Assembly (NCBI GenBank): GCA_964250215.1
Contig: CAXUEX010000090.1
Span: 1-11,355, forward strand
Direction of reading: 5' to 3'
DNA: 11,355 bases
Source of the DNA: DAIDJM01 sp964250215
GTDB taxonomy: Bacteria; Pseudomonadota; Alphaproteobacteria; Acetobacterales; Acetobacteraceae
The position numbers and the translations under genes are program-made. Numbering within the stretch: the first letter of the stretch is position 1; every line of letters starts with the position of its first letter. Under the pieces are notes generated by a model that was not told the DNA's origin, made no database searches, and worked only from the letters and a program-made list of their open reading frames with translations. This document shows positions 1-6,341 of this stretch, piece after piece.

Positions 1-121
1 CCGCGCCCACCGCACGCGCCAGCAGGGTTTGGCCGCCAATCTCCGCCAGCCGCTTATCGAACCCCATCCGCCGCGACCCGCCCGCCGCCAGCACCACGGC
101 GTCGATCGCGGCCCCAATCAC
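1..121 (-). CDS. MobA-like NTP transferase, probable molybdenum cofactor cytidylyltransferase (partial, N-terminus only)
   Basis: Reading leftwards from a GTG codon at 121-119, the first 40 residues contain VVLAAGGSRRMGFDK at about residues 9-23. This is the nucleotide-binding signature LAAGxSxRMGxxK of MobA/MocA-type nucleotidyltransferases. The rest of the gene lies beyond the left edge. The GTG start overlaps the TGA stop of the upstream XdhC-like gene (GTGA), so translation is probably coupled. Family knowledge: next to XdhC genes such proteins usually add CMP or GMP to molybdopterin before the cofactor is placed in a xanthine dehydrogenase or aldehyde oxidase. The context favours a MocA-type cytidylyltransferase over MobA, but 40 residues cannot settle the nucleotide used. 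Confidence 0.82.
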   Translation of the reverse strand, partial: MIGAAIDAVVLAAGGSRRMGFDKRLAEIGGQTLLARAVGA

Positions 122-792
122 CGCCGCCGCCGCGCGGCGATCAGCTCGGCCAGAATGCTCGCCGCGATCTCCGGCGCGGTGACGGCACCGATCGCCAACC
201 CCGCCGGCCCGCGTATCCGGTCCAGCGCCGCCGCATCGTGCCCCATCGCCGCCAACCGTTCCCGCCGTGCCGCCGCCGACCGCCGCGAGCCCAGCGCCGC
301 GATATAGAACGCCGCCGACCGCAGCGCCCGATCGAGCCCCGGATCATCCAGCTTCGGATCGTGCGAAAGCACCACCACCGCGGTGCCCGCATCCGGCACC
401 AGCCGGTTCATCACCGCATCCGGCCAGCCGATTTCCAGCACCGTGCCCGGAAACCGCGAAGCGGTGGCGAACCCACGCCGCGGATCGATCACCGTCACAT
501 CGAACCCGCATTCCTGCGCGAACGGGCAAAGCGACTGCGCGATATGCACCGCCCCCACCACGAACAGCCGAGGCGCCGGCAATTCCACGGCGAGAAACCA
601 GCGCTCGCCGCCGATTTCCACCACCCCGCCCGCTTCCCGCGCCAGCGCCGCTTCCGCCGCCGCCGCAACGCTCAAAGGCGCACCCGCATCGGGCAGCAGA
701 AACTGCGCCCCGTCGCCAAGCCGCGTTGCCAGCACCGCGGGCCGCCGCGCCGCCCGCGCCGCCAGCAGCGCCTGCAAAATCGCCGGCCTCAC
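118..792 (-). CDS. XdhC-family protein, Rossmann (XdhC C-terminal) domain
   Basis: The product is 224 residues. The N-terminal ~70 residues match the middle part of XdhC/CoxI proteins. A Rossmann-type fold begins at LFVVGAVHIAQ (residues 76-86), where the family has a GxGHVG-like nucleotide-binding loop. Further family landmarks are VIDPRRGFA (101-109), the GSRRSAAARRERL stretch (168-180) and GPAGLAIGAVTAPEIAASIL (195-214). XdhC proteins bind molybdenum cofactor, protect it and pass it to xanthine dehydrogenase-type enzymes in the cytoplasm. The start is GTG at 792-790, overlapping the TGA of the upstream XdhC N-domain gene as GTGA. In many bacteria both domains form one chain; here they are two coupled genes. 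The loop glycine pattern is GAVHIA rather than the more usual GxGH. Confidence 0.88.
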   Translation of the reverse strand: MRPAILQALLAARAARRPAVLATRLGDGAQFLLPDAGAPLSVAAAAEAALAREAGGVVEIGGERWFLAVELPAPRLFVVGAVHIAQSLCPFAQECGFDVTVIDPRRGFATASRFPGTVLEIGWPDAVMNRLVPDAGTAVVVLSHDPKLDDPGLDRALRSAAFYIAALGSRRSAAARRERLAAMGHDAAALDRIRGPAGLAIGAVTAPEIAASILAELIAARRRR

Positions 793-1109
793 CCGATCGG
801 CTCAACCCACACGGCGAGCTCCCCGCCGCAAGGCAGCCCAACCTCCCAAGCCCGCGCATCGCTCACGCCAAACCGCATCTCCCGCCCCACGCCGGTTTCC
901 AGGCAAGCCAGCGCCGCCTGTAGCACCGCCGCCTCCACGCACCCGCCGCTCACCGATCCGGCAATATCGCCAGACCGCGAAACCGCCATCCGGCTCCCCA
1001 CCGGTCGCGGCGAACTCCCCCACGTTTCGATCACGGTCGCCAGCGCCACAGGCTCGCCAGCCGCCAACCAGCGCGCGGCAAGGCTCAGCACATCCTCGGC
1101 ACCGTTCAT
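789..1109 (-). CDS. XdhC/CoxI-family protein, N-terminal domain
   Basis: The product is 106 residues from ATG 1109-1107. I chose this start because MNGAEDVLSLAARWLAAGEP aligns with the usual family N-terminus; an in-frame extension to 1184 looks non-coding. Family motifs in order are ETWGSSPRPVGSRMAV (28-43), GSVSGGCVEAAV (51-62), and VGLPCGGELAVWVEP (90-104), which holds the conserved CGG. The protein is a molybdenum cofactor insertion or maturation factor acting with the adjacent Rossmann-domain XdhC protein. The gene is first of three in a coupled set. Only a weak purine-rich ribosome site (GAAAG) precedes it. About 97 bp separate it from the phosphoesterase upstream, so it may have its own promoter, though I see no good one. 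Confidence 0.87.
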   Translation of the reverse strand: MNGAEDVLSLAARWLAAGEPVALATVIETWGSSPRPVGSRMAVSRSGDIAGSVSGGCVEAAVLQAALACLETGVGREMRFGVSDARAWEVGLPCGGELAVWVEPIG

Positions 1110-1149
1110 GCGGCTTTCGTGCGGCGATTCCGTCCAACTCGCAAGGGAC

Positions 1150-1172
1150 GCAGGGCCGGGGCGCTGCCCTGC
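1150..1172. other. GC-rich inverted repeat between phosphoesterase and xdhC-like gene
   Basis: GCAGGGC (1150-1156) pairs perfectly with GCCCTGC (1166-1172) around a 9-base loop. On the minus strand it lies 34 bp past the phosphoesterase stop and about 40 bp before the XdhC start. It is not followed by a T-run, so it is at best a factor-assisted terminator or an mRNA-end structure. Confidence 0.3.
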
Positions 1173-1205
1173 ATCCGATCGCACACAAAACCGGCTACAT
1201 GCGAC

Positions 1206-2975
1206 CTATGGCGTAATATCCATTTCGCCCGAGTTCGGGCTCGTGGTGCCGTCAGGCGCTATGCTGACAAGTATATAGTGATAGGCGGTGCCTTTCACGG
1301 CCGTGCTGTCCGTGCAGGCGTTGCCGGTGAAATACGCGCCGTTCGCCGTGGAGCAGCCAGGCACCGGCTGATAGCCCGAGCCGCTGGTGGTGGTGCGCAG
1401 CACGTTGTAGCCGAGCACCGGACCGGTCGAAACGGGATCCCAGGTCAGCGGAAAATGGTAGATGCCGGTCTTATCGATGCTGCCGACGAAATTCGTCGGG
1501 ATCAGCGTGGAGAGCACCATCGGCGGCAGTGGTGTCTGGTCGAAGTCGAAATCGTTCATCAAGTCGCCGACCGGCTCGTTGCCGCCGCTGCGCGTACTGA
1601 TCTGCGTGAGTGATTCACGGATGGTGGTGCGGGAATCCGGCCGCACCGTTCCGGGGGCGCCGATCCGGGCGCTGCCGAGGAAAACGTCCTCGATGAATTT
1701 CAAGTAAGCGTCGAAACTCGTGACCTGGTGATCAATCTTCGGCCGTACCCAGGGCGAAATGATCAAGCCCGGGACGCGTATGCCATAGCCGAGCGGGATA
1801 GTTTTGTTGCCGTTGACCACAACATAATCGGCAATCGGCGGCGGCTCGTGATCGAGGAATCCGCCCCAATCGTCCCACGAGACAAAAATTGTGGTATTGT
1901 TCCAATACTGGCTCTGCATCACCGCATTCACCATTGCAGTGACATACTCCATGCCTTCCTGAACGCCGTTGGACGGATGCTCGCTGGTGAGATTGTCGGG
2001 CACAATCCAGGAGACCGCAGGCAGATGGCCTTTGCTCAAGTCTCTGTAGAACTGAATGAGCGGTGGATTGTGCACCTTGAGGTAATCCGGGGACTGCGCC
2101 ACCTTTGCCTGAATGGTGGTGAATCCGGAAACCGGGTTCCAGATACCAGAAACGCCGGGATCGCCGCTGACTTCATCGGGCGGGCAGGTGAACTCACCGT
2201 CTGGGCAGTCCGGCTGCGCCCCGTTGTTGAAGTAGTATTTCCACGTTACGCCCGCGGCATCGAGCAGGTCGGCGGCGCTGCTCCAGGCGAATTGGTGGCT
2301 CCGGGCGTCCGCCGATGTGAGTTGAATGTCGGAATAACAGGTCAATGGGTCGCTCAGATTCGTGCATTTCGCGGACCAGGCGGAAACCATATACAAATGG
2401 GCCGTCAGGCTGAAATCCTCGGCGGGCTCAAAGAAATGGTCCTGCAACACGAAATTCGAGGCATAAGCCCAGTAATTCGGTATTTCGGCCGCCGTGTGGT
2501 AGCTGGCCGCGTCGTTTCGTGCCAGGCCCGGAAGCAGTTGCGGTGGGCAAGGTGCGCGACGTGGCGTATCCAGGCCGCAATTGGTCAGGATACCCTTCTG
2601 CGTGACGACGAACCCGTCCATGGCCCCGCCATGAATCGACGAGACCGAAGCCTGCCAGCTATGCGGGCCGCCGGCATTGATGTCGTGCGGATCGTGAAAC
2701 GGCAGCACGCATTGTGGTTGGCCGAAAACGATTGGGTAGCAGACTGTAGGCACCCCATCCGCGTTCATCGGGATACCGTCAGCGCCCGGGAATGTGCCGA
2801 AGTAATGATCGAAGGACCGGTTCTCCTGCATGATGATGATCACATGCTGAATCGCCGCCCGTGCTTTCGCCATTCCGGCGTAAAGAGGCTCCGCGTACGC
2901 GGGCCTGCTCCAAGCTGAATTGCCGGCCAGCACCACCGCAACCCACAGCCCGAACGCCCCCATTCCCGTCCTCAT
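1206..2975 (-). CDS. Exported phosphoesterase, acid phosphatase/phospholipase C family (copy A)
   Basis: The product is 589 residues from ATG 2975-2973, preceded by GGAGG four bases upstream; an in-frame TTG 15 bases earlier is less likely. Residues 1-28 form a signal peptide (hydrophobic FGLWVAVVLAG, cleavage probably after AYA). The family signature HVIIIMQENRSFD is at 44-56, with Glu51 and Asn52. A WDDWGG motif has Asp368-Asp369. In the characterised acid phosphatase AcpA the equivalent Glu-Asn and Asp-Asp pairs bind the active-site metal. The last ~86 residues (504-589) resemble a fibronectin-III domain (LTWDPVSTGPVLGYNVLR). It probably hydrolyses phosphomonoesters or phospholipids in the periplasm or outside the cell; the substrate cannot be read from sequence. 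It is a close paralogue of the gene at 3105-4856, and noticeably less GC-rich than its neighbours. Confidence 0.9.
   Translation of the reverse strand: MRTGMGAFGLWVAVVLAGNSAWSRPAYAEPLYAGMAKARAAIQHVIIIMQENRSFDHYFGTFPGADGIPMNADGVPTVCYPIVFGQPQCVLPFHDPHDINAGGPHSWQASVSSIHGGAMDGFVVTQKGILTNCGLDTPRRAPCPPQLLPGLARNDAASYHTAAEIPNYWAYASNFVLQDHFFEPAEDFSLTAHLYMVSAWSAKCTNLSDPLTCYSDIQLTSADARSHQFAWSSAADLLDAAGVTWKYYFNNGAQPDCPDGEFTCPPDEVSGDPGVSGIWNPVSGFTTIQAKVAQSPDYLKVHNPPLIQFYRDLSKGHLPAVSWIVPDNLTSEHPSNGVQEGMEYVTAMVNAVMQSQYWNNTTIFVSWDDWGGFLDHEPPPIADYVVVNGNKTIPLGYGIRVPGLIISPWVRPKIDHQVTSFDAYLKFIEDVFLGSARIGAPGTVRPDSRTTIRESLTQISTRSGGNEPVGDLMNDFDFDQTPLPPMVLSTLIPTNFVGSIDKTGIYHFPLTWDPVSTGPVLGYNVLRTTTSGSGYQPVPGCSTANGAYFTGNACTDSTAVKGTAYHYILVSIAPDGTTSPNSGEMDITP
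1209..1466 (-). other. Fibronectin-III-like C-terminal domain of phosphoesterase A
   Basis: These are codons 504-589. The segment starts GIYHFPLTWDP, has YNVLRTTTSGSGYQPV, ends with TAVKGTAYHYILVSI and SPNSGE, and carries two cysteines (in PGCST and ACTDS) that could form a disulfide. The W...Y.V.R...G....Y.Y.V pattern is typical of FN3 beta-sandwiches. It probably mediates surface or substrate attachment (inference). Confidence 0.6.
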
Positions 2976-3052
2976 GAAACCTCCGCTCAAATTCCTAGCA
3001 GCCCGCCCGCTACTTGGCCGCGAGAATGCGGGATTTCGTTTCTCGACGCAAT

Positions 3053-3069
3053 CCGAAGACGCTCTTCGG
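3053..3069. other. Short perfect hairpin in the phosphoesterase intergenic gap
   Basis: CCGAAGA (3053-3059) and TCTTCGG (3063-3069) form a 7-bp perfect stem with a 3-base loop. It lies on the minus strand between the stop of phosphoesterase B (3105) and the start of A (2975). The following bases on the minus strand are ATTGCG, not a T-run, so intrinsic termination is doubtful. Confidence 0.35.
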
Positions 3070-3085
3070 CTGAAGGAACGCCATT

Positions 3086-3099
3086 CAGCCGGCCGGCTG
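3086..3099. other. 14-bp perfect palindrome just after phosphoesterase B
   Basis: CAGCCGGCCGGCTG is its own reverse complement and sits 6 bases past the stop codon of phosphoesterase B on the minus strand. Together with the hairpin at 3053-3069 it may mark the transcript end or processing between the two paralogues. No T-run follows. Confidence 0.35.
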
Positions 3100-3104
3100 G
3101 GCGG

Positions 3105-4856
3105 CTAAGGCGTGATGTCCATCTCCGCCGAGTTCGGGCTTTCGGTGCCGTCCGGCAGCACCGTGGTGATGATGTAATGGTAGCTCACGCCCTTCACCGC
3201 GGTCTTGTCTTCGCAGACGTGGCGCTCATACGGCGACGAGGAGGTCGATGAGCAGCCCGGCACAAGTTGGTATCCCGATCCGCTCGTGGTCGTCCGCTTC
3301 ACGTTGTAGCCATAGAACGGACCGGTGCTCACCGGGTCCCAGCTCAGCGGCAGGTGGTAGATACCCTGCTTGTCGATCACCCCCTGAAAATTCGTCGGCA
3401 CCAGCGTCGGCAGCACCAACGGCGGCCGCGGCGTTTGATTGAAATCGAAATCGTTCATCAGATTGCCCACGGCGATCGGCTGGCCGCTCCGCGAAGTGAC
3501 GGTCGGCAGCGATTCGCGGATCACCGTGCGCGAATCGGGCCGCACCGTCCCCGGCGCACCGATGCGGGCACCGCTCAAGAAAATATCTTCGATGAAACGC
3601 AAATAAGCGTCGAAGCTCACAACCTGGTGGTCCACCTGCTGGATCACCCAAGGCGAGATGATCAGGCCTGGAACGCGAATGCCGTAGCCCAGCGGGATCG
3701 GCTGCTTCCGCCCCACATTGACGTAATCCGCGATCGGCGGCGGCTCATGATCGAAGAAGCCGCCCCAATCGTCCCACGCAACGAAAATCACGGTGCTGTT
3801 CCAGTAAGGGCTCTGCATCACCGCATTGATCAGCGCGGTGGTATATTCCATACCTTCCTGGATGCCGTTCGGCGGATGCTCGCTGCCCAGGCTGCCCGGC
3901 ACGATCCAGGAAACCGCCGGCAGAGTGCCCTGCGAGATGTCCTGGTAGAATTGCTTCAGCTCGGGGATATGGGCGTCGATATAACCCGGCGTTGCGTGGT
4001 CCTTCTGCTGGATCGAGGCAAAACCCGGCAGCGGATTCCAAATTCCGGATTGCTGGTTCTTCACGCCGTCTTCGTCGGGTGGGCAGGTAAACTGGCCCAG
4101 CGCGCAATCGGGAACCGCGCCGTGGTCGATATAGTATTTCCAGGAGACATTCGCCGCATCGAGCAGATCGGCCACGCTGCTCCACGCATAATCGTGCTGC
4201 CTGATGCCGGCCGGTAGTAGACCCAAGGCCGAGCTGCAGCTCATCGGATCGGTCTTGCTGCTGCATTTTGCAGACCAGGCAGAAATCATGTAAAGATGCG
4301 CGAGCAAACTATAATCCTCGACGGACTCGAACAGATGATCCTGCAAGGAAAAATTCGCGGCATACGCCCAATAGTTCGGAATCTCGTCCGATGTGTGGTA
4401 GCCGACCGCATCGTGCCGGGCTAGGCCCGCCTTCAGTTGCGGGCAGCTTTTCGGATTGTTCGGGTTTGGGTTGCAACTGGCGCCATCCTTCACCTGCTGC
4501 ACCAAAAAGCCGTCCATCAATCCGTTGTCGATGGACGCAGACGAAGCCTGCCAGCTATGCGCGCCGCCCGCGTTCACGTCGTGTCGGTCGTGGAACGGAT
4601 AGACGCAGTTCGAGCCGCCCTTCTTCAACGGATAACAAGTGGATGGCTGCCCATTGGCACCGACGGGAAATCCATCGGCACCCGGAAACGTGCCGAAATA
4701 CGTGTCGAACGACCGGTTCTCCTGCATAATCACGATAACATGCGCGATCGCGGATTGCGCTTGCATCGGCGTCGAACCGGCATGCGCCTCCCGGCTCGGC
4801 AGCGAGATCGCCATCGACACACAAACGCCGAGCACAAACCGAATATCGTGCCGCAC
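3105..4856 (-). CDS. Exported phosphoesterase, acid phosphatase/phospholipase C family (copy B)
   Basis: The product is 583 residues from GTG 4856-4854, with AGGTGG six bases upstream. I preferred this over ATG 4907 because it gives a clean signal peptide (RHDIR, then FVLGVCVSMAISL, cleavage after AHA at 26) and because a promoter-like TTGACA lies between 4915 and 4920, so the ATG would lie around the promoter's -10. The catalytic-site motifs are HVIVIMQENRSFD (39-51; Glu46, Asn47) and WDDWGG (Asp362-Asp363), followed by a DHEPPP stretch. A fibronectin-III-like domain occupies 498-583. It is colinear with copy A and identical to it over well more than half of positions by eye, so this is a tandem duplication or joint acquisition. 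Function: hydrolysis of phosphate esters outside the cytoplasm, exact substrate unknown. Confidence 0.9.
   Translation of the reverse strand: MRHDIRFVLGVCVSMAISLPSREAHAGSTPMQAQSAIAHVIVIMQENRSFDTYFGTFPGADGFPVGANGQPSTCYPLKKGGSNCVYPFHDRHDVNAGGAHSWQASSASIDNGLMDGFLVQQVKDGASCNPNPNNPKSCPQLKAGLARHDAVGYHTSDEIPNYWAYAANFSLQDHLFESVEDYSLLAHLYMISAWSAKCSSKTDPMSCSSALGLLPAGIRQHDYAWSSVADLLDAANVSWKYYIDHGAVPDCALGQFTCPPDEDGVKNQQSGIWNPLPGFASIQQKDHATPGYIDAHIPELKQFYQDISQGTLPAVSWIVPGSLGSEHPPNGIQEGMEYTTALINAVMQSPYWNSTVIFVAWDDWGGFFDHEPPPIADYVNVGRKQPIPLGYGIRVPGLIISPWVIQQVDHQVVSFDAYLRFIEDIFLSGARIGAPGTVRPDSRTVIRESLPTVTSRSGQPIAVGNLMNDFDFNQTPRPPLVLPTLVPTNFQGVIDKQGIYHLPLSWDPVSTGPFYGYNVKRTTTSGSGYQLVPGCSSTSSSPYERHVCEDKTAVKGVSYHYIITTVLPDGTESPNSAEMDITP
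3108..3365 (-). other. Fibronectin-III-like C-terminal domain of phosphoesterase B
   Basis: Codons 498-583, exactly as long (86 residues) as the equivalent region of copy A and sharing GIYH, WDPVSTGP, GYNV, RTTTSGSGYQ, TAVKG, YHYI and SPNS. Two cysteines (VPGCSS and HVCEDK) are conserved between the copies. Confidence 0.6.
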
Positions 4857-4891
4857 TTCGCCCCACCTGATTATCGTGCCCTGCACGCAGC

Positions 4892-4920
4892 GCATTAGAA
4901 AAAGCATATTGGAATGTCAA
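4892..4920 (-). promoter_or_regulatory. Candidate promoter of phosphoesterase B
   Basis: On the minus strand a perfect TTGACA (4920-4915) is followed after exactly 17 bases by TAATGC (4897-4892). The -35 element is consensus but the -10 matches TATAAT poorly, so the promoter may need an activator. Transcription would start near 4885, about 30 bases ahead of the GTG start, which supports that start over ATG 4907. Confidence 0.45.
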
Positions 4921-4934
4921 GAATGGCAAGGTCG

Positions 4935-4958
4935 TCTTCCCGTCAATCTTCCTGTCAA
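4935..4958 (-). repeat. 12-bp tandem direct repeat upstream of phosphoesterase B
   Basis: Two abutting copies, TTGACAGGAAGA (4958-4947) and TTGACGGGAAGA (4946-4935), differ at one base. They end 14 bp before the -35 element at 4920, where TTGACA occurs again. Direct repeats spaced about one helical turn ahead of a promoter are typical activator sites. The TGTCA core resembles Pho-box half sites, although the Pho box repeats every 11 bp rather than 12. Confidence 0.5.
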
Positions 4959-5022
4959 GCCTAACACGAAACACCTCTAGCGAAATGTTATTCATTGCAC
5001 CGCACCGGCCGCGCGTCCCCCT

Positions 5023-5994
5023 TCAAGCGGCCGCACGCCGCGGCCGCCGCAACCACGCCACAAAATCCGCCAGCGCAGAGCGCGCACCGCTCGCTGCTGG
5101 CGCCGGCGATGCTGGCAGCAGATTTGCATAAGTCCAATGCAGAACAGCAACGATATGCTGCCGCGCCTCCGGCGCATCGCGCATCGCATCCAGCGAGGCC
5201 AGCAGCGAACGCGTCAGCGCCTCGGCCTCCGGCCGCATCTCCGATACGTGCAAAGGCGCCAACTGCAGTGCCAGGCAGCCGCCGATGTAGCGCCGCAGCG
5301 CCACAACGTAGCGCTCCAGGCCACGCTCCACCTCCTCGCACCGCGCTTCGCCGCGGCGGCTGAAAAACAGCGCCCACGCTTTCGCGAAATTCTCGAAATG
5401 CCGCGCTTCGGCATACAGCTCGGCCATTTCCACCAAGCAATAATAATTGCCGCGCCGCGCGCCGTCCTTCAGCACCCGCATCGCCCGCCGCCGCCCCACC
5501 GGCGTGGCCGCCGCCAACTGCGCATACATCGCGCCGATCCGCTCCACCGCCACCAGCGAACCCCGCGCCGCCGCCAGCCGGTAACAGCGCACCGCCTCGG
5601 TCACATCCTGCAGCGTCTCGCCATGTCCCAGCAGGTGTCGGTCTCCGTCCGTCAGCAGCGCCTCGGCACTCGCCGCCACCGGCAGCCGCACCCCGTCGCC
5701 GCTTTCCGCCGCGGTCTCCAGAACCACACGCACAATCTCTGAAGCCGGCCCGCGGAAGAACTCGCGCGCAGCCGAAACCCGCCAGCCGCGCCGCTCCAGC
5801 TCCGCATGGATGCACCGCTCCGCCGCGCAGCAATCCGCAAATTCCTGCTCGAACGCCAGCACGAACGGCGTGGCCACCCCGGTCGCCGCCGACAGCTCCG
5901 CCGCCCGTTCCAGCGGTGGCCGCGTCGTTCGCCCTACCTTCGACAGACCGGGAATGGAGGAATTGACCAGCACATAAATCCAACCTCGCTCCAC
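5023..5994 (-). CDS. GIY-YIG (T5orf172/MUG113-like) domain protein with Sel1-like repeat region
   Basis: The product is 323 residues from GTG 5994-5992, with GGGGGA about 9 bases upstream. Residues 4-80 look like a T5orf172/MUG113 version of the GIY-YIG fold: WIYVLV (5-10) for the GIY strand, LSKVGRTT (17-24) for the YIG strand plus arginine, ERAAEL (29-34), AERCIHAEL (58-66) with Glu59 as candidate metal ligand, and REFF (77-80) as the closing motif. Residues ~115-200 contain Sel1-like TPR units (HLLGHGETLQDVTEAVRCYRLAAARGS, then a weaker unit ending NYYCLVEMAELYAE). The rest is helical and unassigned. GIY-YIG proteins cut or bind DNA; Sel1 repeats bind protein partners. A nuclease tethered to a partner is plausible, but activity is not demonstrated. 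It is an independent gene between phosphoesterase B and a small membrane protein. Confidence 0.75.
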   Translation of the reverse strand: MERGWIYVLVNSSIPGLSKVGRTTRPPLERAAELSAATGVATPFVLAFEQEFADCCAAERCIHAELERRGWRVSAAREFFRGPASEIVRVVLETAAESGDGVRLPVAASAEALLTDGDRHLLGHGETLQDVTEAVRCYRLAAARGSLVAVERIGAMYAQLAAATPVGRRRAMRVLKDGARRGNYYCLVEMAELYAEARHFENFAKAWALFFSRRGEARCEEVERGLERYVVALRRYIGGCLALQLAPLHVSEMRPEAEALTRSLLASLDAMRDAPEARQHIVAVLHWTYANLLPASPAPAASGARSALADFVAWLRRPRRAAA

Positions 5995-6179
5995 GAGCCG
6001 CTGTCCCCCAAACCTTTGCGTTAATTTTATAACGACTTACAACCGGGGGTAGGCTATCGGAGTTGCACACGGGAATGTGAGCAGAACAGTTGAGGAACGG
6101 CCAATCTTCACGAAAAGTTGATTTGCGAATCGGTCGCCGATTGCTTCCGCCAGCTTAGCCGGCAGCGTGAAGCCGCACC
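5995..6179. other. Intergenic region, relatively AT-rich
   Basis: This 185-bp gap has an AT-rich pocket (6020-6045) ahead of the GIY-YIG gene and a perfect inverted repeat, AATCGG-TCG-CCGATT (6128-6142). No T-run follows the inverted repeat on either strand. I see no RNA gene here. Confidence 0.4.
6026..6031 (-). promoter_or_regulatory. Possible -10 element upstream of the GIY-YIG gene
   Basis: In an AT-rich pocket on the minus strand, TATAAA (6031-6026) lies about 32 bases before the GTG start at 5994. I see no good -35 hexamer at 16-18 bases upstream of it, so this is a weak call. Confidence 0.25.
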
Positions 6180-6341
6180 CTAAAAATACGGCGCGAACAA
6201 GTTGAACAGAATGAACAGGTAGATCGCCGCCGCCGCCCACGCGAACCACGGAAACCCCAGGAACTGCCGCGGCAGCAGCGATCGCGCCCCGGGCGTCTGG
6301 CTCCCTGGCGGCTGCCCATTCGCCTCGTCCCCCATGTCCAT
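6180..6341 (-). CDS. Small single-pass membrane protein of unknown function
   Basis: About 53 residues from ATG 6341-6339, which has GGAGA five bases upstream; longer in-frame starts exist at 6362 and 6386. The N-terminal ~28 residues are polar and rich in Gly, Pro and Gln. A hydrophobic aromatic-rich segment (residues ~29-51, FPWFAWAAAAIYLFILFNLF) then runs nearly to the C-terminus, giving a tail-anchored layout. I do not recognise a family. It points away from prpB, whose start is 140 bp to the right, and ends 185 bp before the GIY-YIG gene. The good ribosome site and the clear transmembrane segment support a real gene, but the opposing strand has open frames too. Confidence 0.6.
   Translation of the reverse strand: MDMGDEANGQPPGSQTPGARSLLPRQFLGFPWFAWAAAAIYLFILFNLFAPYF

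Noticed and set aside
238..1278. Long plus-strand frames opposite the XdhC genes
   Set aside because: Translations are Arg/Pro/His-rich and motif-free, as expected antisense to GC-rich coding DNA.
1728..2918. A 396-codon plus-strand frame opposite phosphoesterase A, and a similar one (3267-4217) opposite B
   Set aside because: Both are mirror frames of conserved phosphoesterase codons. Their resemblance to each other follows from paralogy on the other strand and is not independent evidence for a gene.
4857..4907. ATG 4907 as the start of phosphoesterase B
   Set aside because: It would put 17 extra residues before the signal peptide and lies around the -10 of the likely promoter. GTG 4856 has a ribosome site and a standard signal peptide.
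4988..6070. A 360-codon minus-strand frame covering the whole GIY-YIG gene
   Set aside because: Its translation is low-complexity Gly/Ala/Arg without any domain. The overlapping frame at 5023-5994 has clear GIY-YIG and Sel1 motifs. It is a high-GC shadow.
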